From positions 434,001-498,000 of the forward strand of contig JAXGZL010000002.1 of assembly GCA_040776985.1 (NCBI GenBank): a stretch of DNA of 64,000 bases. Direction: 5' to 3'. Origin of the DNA: UBA6115 sp040776985. GTDB lineage: Bacteria > Bacillota > Clostridia > Christensenellales > Aristaeellaceae. The translations under genes and the position numbers were made by a program. Below, piece after piece: positions 1-8,426 of the stretch. Position 1 is the stretch's first letter. Each line of letters begins with the position of its first letter. The notes under the pieces were generated by a model. That model worked only from the letters and a program-made list of their open reading frames with translations, was not told where the DNA came from and ran no database searches.

Positions 1-300
1 AACGCCTCCAGCCGGAAGCTGGGCAAGAAGGACATCATCAAGATTGATTCAAGCCTGGATGTGGACCTGAACGCCCTGGGATACATTGATCCGGACATCA
101 CCATCAACATCATCAAGGACAGCGTTCGGGTGAAAAAGTATCATCCGGAGCTGCCGGACACCATTACCAACATCATCCGCTGCAAAAACCCCCGCTGCAT
201 CACCTCCACCGAGCAGGAGCTGCCCCATGTTTTCAAGCTGATTGACCGGGAGAAGGACGAATACCGCTGCATCTACTGCGAGAGCAAGGCAAATCAGTAA
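1..300 (+). CDS. pyrI: Aspartate carbamoyltransferase regulatory subunit (C-terminal part, cut by window start)
   Basis: Only the last 99 residues are present, and the reading frame is open to the window edge. The visible part covers the end of the allosteric domain and the zinc domain. Four cysteines at residues 61, 66, 90 and 93 of the fragment have the C-x4-C...C-x2-C spacing of PyrI, whose zinc site holds regulatory and catalytic subunits together. In the family, PyrI binds CTP/ATP and controls the first committed step of pyrimidine synthesis made by PyrB. An intrinsic terminator follows directly, so this is probably the last gene of a pyrimidine operon lying upstream of the window. Confidence 0.93.
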   Translation, partial: NASSRKLGKKDIIKIDSSLDVDLNALGYIDPDITINIIKDSVRVKKYHPELPDTITNIIRCKNPRCITSTEQELPHVFKLIDREKDEYRCIYCESKANQ

Positions 301-320
301 GGGGACAGGATTTGATCAGA

Positions 321-351
321 AGGGCTGCATGAAACAGGGCAGTCCTTTTTT
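321..351 (+). terminator. Intrinsic terminator after pyrI
   Basis: An 8-bp stem (AGGGCTGC at 321-328 with GCAGTCCT at 339-346, one G-U pair) is followed by a run of T. The -35 box of the next promoter begins in the last T residues, so terminator and promoter are fused. Confidence 0.75.
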
Positions 352-378
352 GTCAACTTCAGGTTTCAATGCTATAAT
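350..378 (+). promoter_or_regulatory. Sigma-A promoter for ybaB-recR-tdk operon
   Basis: TTGTCA at 350-355 and TATAAT at 373-378 with a 17-bp spacer. It sits about 70 bp before ybaB and overlaps the T-tract of the pyrI terminator. Confidence 0.8.
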
Positions 379-447
379 TACACATAGCTGGTTGGTTCAG
401 CCAGAGAATAAAAAGAAGGCCATAAAGGCCTGTTTTGGAGGATAAAG

Positions 448-795
448 ATGGCAAGAGGCGGAAAGTCCTTTGGCGGCGGTTTTGGTGGCGGCAACATGCA
501 GCAGCTGATGCGCCAGGCACAGAAGATGCAAGAGCAGCTGGCCAAGACCCAGGAAGAACTGGACGAGAAGGAGTATGAGGCCTCAAGCGGTGGCGGCATG
601 GTCACCTGCAAGGTGTCCGGCAAAAGGGAACTGATCAGCCTCACCATCAAGCCCGAGGCAGTGGACCCGGAGGATGTGGAGATGCTGGAGGACATGGTGA
701 AGGCCGCCGTTAACGAGGCGCTGCGCCTGGGCGAGGAAGCCCGTGAAGCGGCCATGTCCGCCATGGCGCCCGGCGGCATGGGCGGGCTCTTTTAA
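448..795 (+). CDS. ybaB: YbaB/EbfC nucleoid-associated protein
   Basis: 115 residues, the usual family length. The Gly-rich N-terminus is followed by a helical segment with QQLMRQAQKMQEQL, then the beta core with a GGGMV turn and a C-terminal helix. Family members are small dimeric DNA-binding proteins that coat the nucleoid. The start is preceded by GGAGG at good spacing. It lies directly before recR with an overlapping stop/start (TAATG), the classical ybaB-recR pairing; dnaX, often upstream, is not seen here. The identification rests on sequence pattern and synteny and is secure; its exact role in the cell is not established by the sequence. Confidence 0.93.
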   Translation: MARGGKSFGGGFGGGNMQQLMRQAQKMQEQLAKTQEELDEKEYEASSGGGMVTCKVSGKRELISLTIKPEAVDPEDVEMLEDMVKAAVNEALRLGEEAREAAMSAMAPGGMGGLF

Positions 796-1394
796 TGAGC
801 CAGCAGGCGGAACCCATCGAGCGCATGACGGCTGAGCTGGCAAAACTGCCGGGCATTGGCCGCAAAAGCGCCCAGCGGCTGGCCTATTTTCTGGCTTCCC
901 AGCCCCTTGAAATGGTAGAGGACCTGACTCGGGGCATCCTGCAGGGGCGGGAGGCCATCCGGCTGTGCGAGCGCTGCGGCAACTATACCTCAGAAGCGCT
1001 GTGCGCGGTCTGCGCTGACCCCAGGCGCAGGCAGGATTTGCTCTGCGTGGTGCGGGATCCCAGGGACGTGGCCGCCATGGAGCGGATGCACGACTATCAC
1101 GGGCTTTACCATGTGCTGCACGGCATCCTGTCCCCGATGGACGGGGTGGGCCCGGAGGATATCCGCATCAGGGAGCTGCTTGCTCGCCTTGAGGAGGGGG
1201 AGGTGCAGGAGCTGATCCTGGCCACCAACCCGGACATCGAGGGGGAGGCCACGGCAGCCTACATCGCGCGTCTGGTCAGGCCCCAAGGCATCCGGGTGAC
1301 CCGCATTGCCCACGGCGTGCCGGTGGGCAGTGACCTGGAATACGCGGATGAGATCACCCTCTCCAAGGCCATGGAAGGCAGACGGGAAATATAA
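795..1394 (+). CDS. recR: Recombination mediator protein RecR
   Basis: 199 residues, typical for RecR. An N-terminal helix-hairpin-helix (about 10-30, with LPGIGRKSAQRLA) is followed by a four-cysteine zinc finger (Cys 58, 61, 70, 73) and a Toprim domain from about residue 80. RecR acts with RecF/RecO to load RecA onto SSB-coated gapped DNA. The ATG overlaps the stop of ybaB by one base, and the stop overlaps the tdk start, indicating translational coupling through the operon. Confidence 0.96.
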   Translation: MSQQAEPIERMTAELAKLPGIGRKSAQRLAYFLASQPLEMVEDLTRGILQGREAIRLCERCGNYTSEALCAVCADPRRRQDLLCVVRDPRDVAAMERMHDYHGLYHVLHGILSPMDGVGPEDIRIRELLARLEEGEVQELILATNPDIEGEATAAYIARLVRPQGIRVTRIAHGVPVGSDLEYADEITLSKAMEGRREI

Positions 1395-1984
1395 TGCTGC
1401 ATTTTTATTACGGGGTGATGGGCTCCAGCAAGACAGCGCAGCTGTTAATGCAGCGCTACAACTACCAGCAGCTGGGCCTCCGGGTGGCGCTGGTAAAGCC
1501 CGCCATTGACACCCGGATGGGGGAAAGCCTGGTGTATTCCCGGGTGGGACTGTCGGCGCCGGCGGAGCTGGTGCTTGAAAGCGGGCACAGCGCCCGGGAG
1601 CAGCTGCTGTGGCTGGCCGCCCGGAATGCCTGCTCCGGCTTTGAGTATGTGTTCATTGACGAGGCCCAGTTCCTGACGCCCGATCAGGTGCAGGAGCTGG
1701 CGGACATGTCAGACAAGCTGGACATCTTCTGCTATGGCCTGAAAACAGACTTCCAGGGCAATTTCTTCCCCGGTTCCGCGGCGCTTTTGCGCCTGGCGGA
1801 GGAAATCCATGAGGTGCCGGGCGGGCTTTGCTGGTGCGGCGCCAAGGCCACCATGAACACCCGGATTGACCCGGAAGGCCGGGTGATCAAGACCGGGGAA
1901 CAGGTGCTGATTGACAACCAGCAGGCAATCCGCTATATCGGGCTGTGCTACCAGCATTGGCGGCAGGGCATCAGCCATGGCTGA
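1394..1984 (+). CDS. tdk: Thymidine kinase (type II)
   Basis: 196 residues. The P-loop GVMGSSKT spans residues 7-14, the FIDEAQF catalytic segment 87-93, and the lid/zinc region has Cys 146, Cys 148, Cys 185 and His 188. It phosphorylates thymidine in the salvage pathway. The zinc spacing (CWC rather than CxxC) is slightly unusual. The start overlaps the recR stop, and the 3' end overlaps rmuC by 8 bp, so it is part of one transcript with ybaB and recR. Confidence 0.93.
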   Translation: MLHFYYGVMGSSKTAQLLMQRYNYQQLGLRVALVKPAIDTRMGESLVYSRVGLSAPAELVLESGHSAREQLLWLAARNACSGFEYVFIDEAQFLTPDQVQELADMSDKLDIFCYGLKTDFQGNFFPGSAALLRLAEEIHEVPGGLCWCGAKATMNTRIDPEGRVIKTGEQVLIDNQQAIRYIGLCYQHWRQGISHG

Positions 1985-3371
1985 CTTGCTGATGGGCCAG
2001 ACGCTGTGGCTTGCGCTGATCGCGATTGCACTGCTGGCAGTGCTGGTGGTGATGATCATCCTCTTGGCACAGCAGAAAAGGCAGGCAGCCACCGCGCGCA
2101 AGGAGCGGCTGGAGAGCGAGGACCTGCTGACGGAATACATGGAGCGCCTGATCAGGGACACTGAAGCCCGGCTGACCGCAAACGCCAGCTATGACCAGAA
2201 CGCCCTGCAAAGCGCCCTCAGGGCCCAGGAGGCGGCGTCGGGCAGCCGGCTTGACCGGATGGACCAGCGCCTGGACAGCGCCCTCACCGCCCAGGGGGAC
2301 AGGCTTAAGCACCTGGACGAGGTGCTCAACCTCCGCCTGGGACAGAACGACCAGAAGGTGGGGGAGATGCGGGACACCCTGTTCCAGTCCCTCACCCAGA
2401 TGCGGCAGGACAACGCCGTCAAGCTGGAAGAGATGCGCAAAACCGTGGATGAGAACCTGCACCAGACCCTGAGCCGCCGCCTGGGGGAGAGCTTCTCCCT
2501 GGTGAATGACCGCCTGGAGGCGGTACACAAAGGCCTGGGCGAGATGCAGACACTGGCTAGCGGGGTGGGGGACCTGAAAAAGGTGCTCAGCAACATCAAA
2601 ACCCGCGGCACCTGGGGGGAAACCCAGCTGGGGATGCTGCTGGACGAGGCCCTGGCCCCGGCCCAGTACGACATCAACATCGCCGTCAAGCCAGGCAGCG
2701 CCGAGCGGGTGGAGTATGCCATCCGCCTGCCCGGGCGGGAGGACGGGGTGATTGTCCACCTGCCCATTGATGCCAAGTTCCCCCTGGAGGACTATGAGCG
2801 CCTGCAGGCAGCCCAGGACGGGGATGATAAAAAGCTGGTGGACGATGCCACCAACGCCATCAGCCAGGCCATCACCCGGGAGGCGGTGCGGATTGCAGGC
2901 AAATACATCGCCCCGCCCTTTACCACCGACTTTGCCATTCTTTATCTGCCGGTGGAAGGCCTGTACGCTGAGGTGCTGAGGATACCGGGGTTGGTGGAGA
3001 AGCTGCAGCGGGCTCACCACGTCACGGTGGCGGGGCCCACCACCCTGCTGGCGCTGCTCAACAGCCTGCAGATGGGCTTCAGGACCCTGGCCATTGAGAA
3101 ACGCTCTGGCGAGGTCTGGCGCCTTTTAAGCCAGGTGAAGGGGGACTTCACCGCCTTTGGGGACACCCTGGAGAAGACCCAGATGCGCCTGCGCCAGGCC
3201 AGTGAGTCCATTGACCTGGCCACCCGGAAAACCCGGGTCATCACCCGGCGCCTGCGCTCGGTGGAGTCCCTGGAGGAGCCAGATGCGCAGACGCTTCTGA
3301 CTGATGACGAAACGGAACTGGACGATACAAGGGAACAAGAGACAGGAGGAACAAGCCATGGAGAACAGTAA
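1977..3371 (+). CDS. rmuC: DNA recombination protein RmuC
   Basis: 464 residues from the ATG at 1977. This start is preferred over in-frame upstream codons because it begins just before a clear membrane anchor (about residues 7-30) and overlaps tdk by only 8 bp. A long charged coiled coil (about 35-190) is followed by the RmuC nuclease-like domain, recognisable from GTWGETQLG and the IDAKFPLEDY segment. RmuC proteins limit inversions and rearrangements at repeats; biochemistry is poorly known. The 3' end overlaps the next gene by 14 bp. Confidence 0.93.
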   Translation: MADLLMGQTLWLALIAIALLAVLVVMIILLAQQKRQAATARKERLESEDLLTEYMERLIRDTEARLTANASYDQNALQSALRAQEAASGSRLDRMDQRLDSALTAQGDRLKHLDEVLNLRLGQNDQKVGEMRDTLFQSLTQMRQDNAVKLEEMRKTVDENLHQTLSRRLGESFSLVNDRLEAVHKGLGEMQTLASGVGDLKKVLSNIKTRGTWGETQLGMLLDEALAPAQYDINIAVKPGSAERVEYAIRLPGREDGVIVHLPIDAKFPLEDYERLQAAQDGDDKKLVDDATNAISQAITREAVRIAGKYIAPPFTTDFAILYLPVEGLYAEVLRIPGLVEKLQRAHHVTVAGPTTLLALLNSLQMGFRTLAIEKRSGEVWRLLSQVKGDFTAFGDTLEKTQMRLRQASESIDLATRKTRVITRRLRSVESLEEPDAQTLLTDDETELDDTREQETGGTSHGEQ

Positions 3372-3747
3372 CACAGACCTTAAGTTTACCTTTGCCCACA
3401 ACAACTTCAACGTGGTGGACCTGGAGAAGTCCGTGACCTTCTATGAGGAGGCGCTGGGGCTCAAAGAGGTGTCCCGCAAAGAGCGGGAGGGCTTTACCCT
3501 GGTGTTCATGGGGGATGGGGAGACTCGGCACCAGCTGGAGCTGACCTGGCTGAAGGACTTTGACCGCCCTCGCTACAACCTGGGGGACAACGAGGTTCAT
3601 CTGGCCATGCGGGTCAAGGACATGGAAGCCGCGCTTAAAAAACACAAGGAAATGGACGTGGTGTGCTTTGAAAACCCCGCCATGGGCATCTATTTCATCT
3701 GTGACCCGGACGGTTACTGGATAGAGATCGTGCCGGACAGAGGCTGA
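3358..3747 (+). CDS. Glyoxalase-like VOC family protein
   Basis: 129 residues from the ATG at 3358, chosen because AGGAGG at 3343-3348 is well placed. Two beta-alpha-beta-beta-beta VOC modules are visible. The first has a metal-site His before NVVDLEKSVTFYEEALGL. The second ends with GIYFICDPDGYWIEIV, which carries the metal-ligand Glu. The pattern resembles lactoylglutathione lyase GloA, but Firmicutes often lack glutathione, so the substrate is open. Last gene of the ybaB operon, followed by a strong terminator. Confidence 0.85.
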   Translation: MENSNTDLKFTFAHNNFNVVDLEKSVTFYEEALGLKEVSRKEREGFTLVFMGDGETRHQLELTWLKDFDRPRYNLGDNEVHLAMRVKDMEAALKKHKEMDVVCFENPAMGIYFICDPDGYWIEIVPDRG

Positions 3748-3755
3748 AAACAGCA

Positions 3756-3798
3756 CAAAAACGGGGAAGGGATGTAATGTTCCCTTCCCCGTTTTTTG
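3756..3798. terminator. Bidirectional intrinsic terminator
   Basis: A long perfect stem (AAAACGGGGAAGGGA with TCCCTTCCCCGTTTT) around an 8-base loop, with T-runs on both strands. It serves the VOC gene on plus and the Opp operon on minus. Confidence 0.92.
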
Positions 3799-3806
3799 TT
3801 TTGGTT

Positions 3807-4001
3807 TTACAGGATCCAGAGTGCGCCTATTCCCACCATGATCAGCAAGATGACCAGGGCAATGGGCAGGATGATAATCAGCGCTGAAAAGATCATGGAG
3901 GACAGGTCACCCTTTTCCAGGGCATAGCCCTCGCTCTTCTTTTCTGCGGACCGCTCCTTCAAGTGATTCAGGATGCGGTCGATGCGCTTCTGGAAGATCA
4001 T
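3807..4001 (-). CDS. Small one-helix membrane protein at the end of the Opp operon
   Basis: 64 residues, not a recognised family. The first ~33 residues are charged (KRIDRILNHLKERSAEKKSE), followed by one strongly hydrophobic segment from about 36 to the C-terminus. By the positive-inside rule the charged part is cytoplasmic. The ATG overlaps the oppF stop (ATGA), so translation is coupled and the product is likely made with the transporter. A similarly built small protein ends the sugar ABC operon at 23676-23843. Function unknown; a transporter-associated peptide is an inference from position and coupling. Confidence 0.7.
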   Translation of the reverse strand: MIFQKRIDRILNHLKERSAEKKSEGYALEKGDLSSMIFSALIIILPIALVILLIMVGIGALWIL

Positions 4002-5566
4002 GAAACGCTGCTTTCCTGCTGGGCCAGATACTCGGTTTCACAGGTGTTGTCCAGCCGGTGGTGACAGGCGACGAAGTGATTGGGGATGACCTCGATCAGT
4101 TCAGGCTCCACCATCGTGCAGATCTCTGTGGCATACTTGCAGCGGGTGTGGAATTTGCAGCCCTTGGGTGAGTTGACGGGGCTGGGGATGTCCCCTTCCA
4201 GCACCACCAGCTCCCGCTTTTCATTCTCGTCCGCTGTGGGAATGGCGGAGAGCAGCGCCTCGGTGTAGGGGTGCATGGGGCAGGCGAAGATGTCCTCGGT
4301 TCTGGCCAGCTCCACAATCACGCCCAGGTACATCACCGCGATGCGGTCGGAGATATACTTCACCACCGCCAGGTCATGGGTGATGAACAGGTAGGTCAGC
4401 TTCTCCTGCTCCTTCAGGTCCTGAAGCAGGTTGATGATCTGGGACTGGATGGACACGTCAAGGGCAGAAACCGCTTCGTCACAGACCACAAACTTGGGGT
4501 GCAGGGCCAGGGCGCGGGCGATGCCGATGCGCTGGCGCTGACCGCCGGAGAACTGATGGGGGTAGCGGTGCAGGAAATAGGGCGCCAGGCCGCAGTTTTC
4601 CATGACCTTCAGCACGGATTCCTTCACCCGGTCATCCTGCTTTTTGAACAGCTTATGGGCCTTCATGCCCTCGGAGATGATCTGGCCGACGGTCATGCGC
4701 GGGTTGAGGGAGGAGTAGGGATCCTGGAAGATCAGCTGCATGTCCACCCGGAGATCACGCATTTCGTTATAGGTCAGTCTGGAAAGGTCCACGCCGCTGT
4801 CCCAGTGCTGGTCCAGCTCCTTGAAGTCCTCCTTGTTCAGGTGAGGAGTGCGCAGCTGCTCAATCTCCTGCTGGATGGCCTTGATCTCCTGCTCTGCCAG
4901 GCTGATGTCCTGGTCAAGGGCCTCAATGGCGGCCTCCCGGGTGCGGATCTGCTCCCGGATGGAAGGGGTGTCCTTGTTTTTGGATTCCAGGAGGAAGCGG
5001 CTTTCATTCAGATTGCCCTGAACCTCCCGGCGTTTCAGCGCCAGGTCCCGCTTTTTCCGGGCGCTGGCATAGAGCTTTTCATATACCCGGGTCACAGGGG
5101 CCAGGTCGCTTAGGCTGACCAGGCCGCCGATGATGTTGGTGATGTCCAGCATGGCGTCATGCGCCTTGCGCTTCATCTCTATCAGTTCCTCGGCGTGCTT
5201 GTACTGCTCCTCCGTGGACAGTTTGTCCACCTCAGCCTGCTTCTGCTCATAGGCTTTCTGAGCAGCGCGCATCCGCTCCTTGTACTGGGGCAGCTTTTTG
5301 ACTGTGTCCTCCATATAGCCGGGGGCAAAGTCGGTCAGCAGGCGGCCATAGTACATGATTTTGCCGTCCGTAGGGTCATACAGCCTCAGCAGGGTACGCC
5401 CCAGGGTTGACTTGCCGCAGCCGGATTCGCCCACCAGGCCCAGCGTCTCACCGTCATAGATGTCCAGGGTGATGCCGTCATTTGCCTTGACATACAGGCC
5501 CTTGGTCTTCAGCGGAAAATGCTGTTTCAGGTTGGTGAGTTTAAACAGAACGGTTTTTTCAGCCAT
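3998..5566 (-). CDS. oppF: Oligopeptide ABC transporter ATPase OppF with large helical insertion
   Basis: 522 residues from the ATG at 5566 (GGAGGAGC just upstream); ordinary OppF/DppF proteins are near 320. Walker A (GESGCGKS) is at 46-53. A stretch of roughly 80-260 rich in Lys, Glu, Gln and Leu is predicted by eye to be helical/coiled coil. The NBD then resumes with the Q-loop FQDPYSSLNP (280-289), signature FSGGQRQR (339-346), Walker B VVCDE and H-loop His 397. The C-terminal oligopeptide domain has Cys 470, 476, 483 and 501. The insertion therefore sits between Walker A and the Q-loop, where normal NBDs have only a short beta segment. All catalytic motifs are intact, so it is probably active. 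It overlaps the oppD end by 8 bp. Confidence 0.9.
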   Translation of the reverse strand: MAEKTVLFKLTNLKQHFPLKTKGLYVKANDGITLDIYDGETLGLVGESGCGKSTLGRTLLRLYDPTDGKIMYYGRLLTDFAPGYMEDTVKKLPQYKERMRAAQKAYEQKQAEVDKLSTEEQYKHAEELIEMKRKAHDAMLDITNIIGGLVSLSDLAPVTRVYEKLYASARKKRDLALKRREVQGNLNESRFLLESKNKDTPSIREQIRTREAAIEALDQDISLAEQEIKAIQQEIEQLRTPHLNKEDFKELDQHWDSGVDLSRLTYNEMRDLRVDMQLIFQDPYSSLNPRMTVGQIISEGMKAHKLFKKQDDRVKESVLKVMENCGLAPYFLHRYPHQFSGGQRQRIGIARALALHPKFVVCDEAVSALDVSIQSQIINLLQDLKEQEKLTYLFITHDLAVVKYISDRIAVMYLGVIVELARTEDIFACPMHPYTEALLSAIPTADENEKRELVVLEGDIPSPVNSPKGCKFHTRCKYATEICTMVEPELIEVIPNHFVACHHRLDNTCETEYLAQQESSVS

Positions 5567-6548
5567 GACGCTCCTCCTTGCGCGGGTAGAAGCAGCGAAT
5601 CTGCTGGTTGGGGGAAACAGTGAGCATCTCCGGTTCTTCCTCTCTGCATTTGTCTGTGGCGTACTTGCACCGGGGGGCAAATTTGCAGCCCTTGGGCAGG
5701 TCCAGGGGATGGGGGACAGCGCCTGGGATCACCTCAAGCCGGGTATGGGAAGGGGTGTCCATGCGCGGAATGGAGAGCATCAGCCCTTCCGTATAAGGGT
5801 GGGAGAACTCTGTCTTTTTGTCGAAGATCACGCGAACCGGCGCTTTTTCCACCACCTGGCCGCAGTACATCACGGCCACATCATCCGCCATCTGGTTGAT
5901 GACGCCCAGGTCATGGGTGATGAAGAGGATGGAGGTGCCGTGCTGCTCCTTCAGTTCGTTCATCAGTTTCAGGATCTGCGCCTGGATGGTCACGTCAAGG
6001 GCCGTGGTGGGCTCATCCGCGATCAGCAGCTTGGGCTTGCAGGCCAGGGCCATGGCGATCATCACCCGCTGGCGCATGCCGCCGGAAAGCTGGTGGGGAT
6101 ACTGTTTGGCCACCACCTCGGGGGAGGGTATCTTCACGTCGTTGAGCATGTCAACCACCCGGGCGGCTGCCTCTTTCTTGCTGAGCTTCTGATGGATCAG
6201 GAAGGGCTCACTCACCTGCTTTTCCACCGTGAACACGGGGTTCAGGCTGGTCATGGGCTCCTGAAAGATCATTGAAATGGAGTTGCCGCGAATCTTGTAC
6301 AGCTCATTGATGGACAGGTGGGTGATGTCCCGCCCGTCAAAGATGATCTGTCCGCTTTCAATATAGCCGTTGCCGTCCAGCAAATGCAGGGCGCTGAGCG
6401 CAGAGACGCTCTTCCCGGAGCCGGACTCGCCCACGATGCCCAGGGTTTTCCCGGCTTCCACATCGTAGCTGGCGTCGTTCACGGCCTTGATGATGCCGCG
6501 TTTGGTTCTGAAATATGTTTTTAGGTTTTTAACTTCAAGCAGTGCCAT
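5559..6548 (-). CDS. oppD: Oligopeptide ABC transporter ATPase OppD
   Basis: 329 residues, normal length. Walker A GESGSGKS (40-47), Q-loop FQEPMTSLNP, signature LSGGMRQR, Walker B LLIADEPTTALD and H-loop FITHDL are all present. The C-terminal oligopeptide/dipeptide region has the Cys-rich CKFAPRCKYATDKC segment shared with OppF. It pairs with OppF as the second nucleotide-binding subunit, powering uptake of peptides or a related substrate. A GGGGGA ribosome site precedes the ATG; the gap to oppC is 11 bp. Confidence 0.93.
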   Translation of the reverse strand: MALLEVKNLKTYFRTKRGIIKAVNDASYDVEAGKTLGIVGESGSGKSVSALSALHLLDGNGYIESGQIIFDGRDITHLSINELYKIRGNSISMIFQEPMTSLNPVFTVEKQVSEPFLIHQKLSKKEAAARVVDMLNDVKIPSPEVVAKQYPHQLSGGMRQRVMIAMALACKPKLLIADEPTTALDVTIQAQILKLMNELKEQHGTSILFITHDLGVINQMADDVAVMYCGQVVEKAPVRVIFDKKTEFSHPYTEGLMLSIPRMDTPSHTRLEVIPGAVPHPLDLPKGCKFAPRCKYATDKCREEEPEMLTVSPNQQIRCFYPRKEERHG

Positions 6549-6559
6549 CGTAATCCCCC

Positions 6560-8416
6560 TTAGCGCTCGTTGCTTTTCGGATCAATCGCATCCCTGAGCC
6601 CATCGCCAATCAGGTTGATGCAGATGGTGCAAATGCTGAAGATCAGCGCAGGGAAGACCCAGCGCCACCAAAACTGTTGGATAACAACAGAGTTGTTGGA
6701 GCCGGTAAGCATGTTGCCCCAGGTGGGCGTGGGCGGAGAAATGCCAAATCCCAGGTAGGACAGCGTGGATTCAGTGAGCATGCTGGTGGCAAAGCTCAAA
6801 GTGGCGCTCACCAGAATGACGGAAATGACATTGGGGATGATGTGCTTGAAGACAATGGCGCCTTCCTTCACACCCAGTGCCTTGGCAGCGGTGACATACT
6901 CCATCTCCCGCTGGGCCAGGATCTGCGCCCTTACCAGGCGCGCAAGGCCAGGCCAGGTGAGGAGGCCCAGCACCACCATGATCAGGTACATCCGCTGTTC
7001 CACGGTAATGCGGGTGCCGATGATGGCGGAGAGAATCAGCGCGAAGGGCAGGAAGGGAAGGCCTCCCACCACCTCAACCACGCGCATGATGACCATATCC
7101 ACCCAGCCGCCGAAGTAGCCGGACAGGCCGCCCATGATGACGCCGATGATCAGCGAGATGATAACGCTGACAGCGCCGACTGTCATGGTGACGCGCCCGC
7201 CGCTGATGATGCGGGTCAGGATGTCCCGGCCCAGATGGTCGGTGCCCAGGGTGTAGCCCTTCAGCCCCCAGGTATGCACATCCCCTTTGTCGGAGACGGC
7301 ATAGTTCTGGTAATAGCCGGTGTAAATGGTGTCAATCCTGGTGCCTTCCGGGAAGTCCGGCACGGTTGATTCCTTGAAGGTGTTGCTGCCCCAGCTGAGC
7401 ACTTCCTGCTGGTCGGTCAGCGCCGTATAGTGGGCGCGTCCGCCCATGATCTTGATGATTTTGCCCTTGTGAGCAGGCACCTTGTTTTCACCTTTGGTGA
7501 TGTTGCCCCAGAAAACCAGGCTGCCGTCTTCCTTGAGGGCGGCATTGGTGTTGGCGGTGGAGGCGATGTCCACCACGCCGCTGTCAAGGCCTTCGGGCAC
7601 CTTGGAATAGGCATTGTTCTGGAAGCCGGCATAGGCAGCGGCGCCGTCCTTGGTAAGCACCAGATAGGTGTTGATATTGGTGGTCACCTTCTTGACATTG
7701 TCCTGATACTGCTTCTTGATCTTGATGTCGTTGAGGTTGCCGTTGCCCCAGATATACAGGTGTCCCTCATCGGTCAGGGCGAGAGTGAACTGGTTGCTGG
7801 CATCCAGCTGGACGATGTTGGGCGCTTCGCCTTTTTTGATGGCCTGCTGCAGGTCCATGGGCAGCTTGTCCTGGCCCAGGCGGGTGTTGCCCCAGACATA
7901 AATTTCGCCGTTATCAGCCATGGCAACCGCATGGTCATAGCCGATGGCAATGTTCTTGATGTTGGCCTTGCTGACTTCCTCCGGGATGTTGCCCAGGTCA
8001 ATCACCTCAGTGATCCGGGTATAACCCCAGGTATGGATCTTGCCGTCGGTATCCAAGCCCATGCCAAAGGTCTTGCCGGGGGAGATCTCCTGGATCTTGC
8101 CCTTCATCTCCTTGGGCACGTTCATCATGTTGTGGCCGGGCGCCACGTTGATCTGGGTGTTGTCCTGATAGCTCAGGTCAATGGGCAGGAAAATAGGCCC
8201 CAGCATCACAAAGAGGAACACAATGGCGAAGACCACCACGCCGATTACCGACAGCCGCCTGGCCAGGAAGTTGTCCACCACGGAGCGCAGCGGGCTTTGC
8301 AGCGCCTCTTCCTCCATGAAGGACAGTTCCTTCTGTGGGCCAAAGAACATGCGCTTGAACCAGCGGCTCAGGAAGAAGACCTTTTTTTTGTTTTTGTTGT
8401 TGCTTGTATTGCTCAT
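6560..8416 (-). CDS. oppC: OppC-type permease with inserted seven-repeat RCC1-like beta-propeller
   Basis: 618 residues, about twice the usual ~300. Residues 1-54 are cytoplasmic and basic and TM1 is about 55-77. An insert of about 103-386 follows, then the OppC motif LGTDHLGRD (390-398), five further membrane helices and the EAA loop (about 506-529). The insert has seven repeats spaced 39-48 residues, each ending in a beta hairpin of the type DGKIHTWG, NGEIYVWG, EGHLYIWG, DGAAAYAG, DGSLVFWG, QQEVLSWG, KGDVHTWG. This is the RCC1/BLIP-II repeat pattern, and seven repeats make a closed propeller. Because TM1 runs inside to outside, the propeller should be extracytoplasmic. The frame is uninterrupted and base composition matches the neighbours. 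Substrate unknown. Confidence 0.9.
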   Translation of the reverse strand: MSNTSNNKNKKKVFFLSRWFKRMFFGPQKELSFMEEEALQSPLRSVVDNFLARRLSVIGVVVFAIVFLFVMLGPIFLPIDLSYQDNTQINVAPGHNMMNVPKEMKGKIQEISPGKTFGMGLDTDGKIHTWGYTRITEVIDLGNIPEEVSKANIKNIAIGYDHAVAMADNGEIYVWGNTRLGQDKLPMDLQQAIKKGEAPNIVQLDASNQFTLALTDEGHLYIWGNGNLNDIKIKKQYQDNVKKVTTNINTYLVLTKDGAAAYAGFQNNAYSKVPEGLDSGVVDIASTANTNAALKEDGSLVFWGNITKGENKVPAHKGKIIKIMGGRAHYTALTDQQEVLSWGSNTFKESTVPDFPEGTRIDTIYTGYYQNYAVSDKGDVHTWGLKGYTLGTDHLGRDILTRIISGGRVTMTVGAVSVIISLIIGVIMGGLSGYFGGWVDMVIMRVVEVVGGLPFLPFALILSAIIGTRITVEQRMYLIMVVLGLLTWPGLARLVRAQILAQREMEYVTAAKALGVKEGAIVFKHIIPNVISVILVSATLSFATSMLTESTLSYLGFGISPPTPTWGNMLTGSNNSVVIQQFWWRWVFPALIFSICTICINLIGDGLRDAIDPKSNER

Positions 8417-8426
8417 CTTCTCGTCC

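Noticed and set aside
7259..8110. The RCC1-like stretch as an assembly chimera or separate gene
   Set aside because: Frame, codon use and GC match both flanks; the repeats form a complete set of seven; and the permease resumes at exactly the expected motif.
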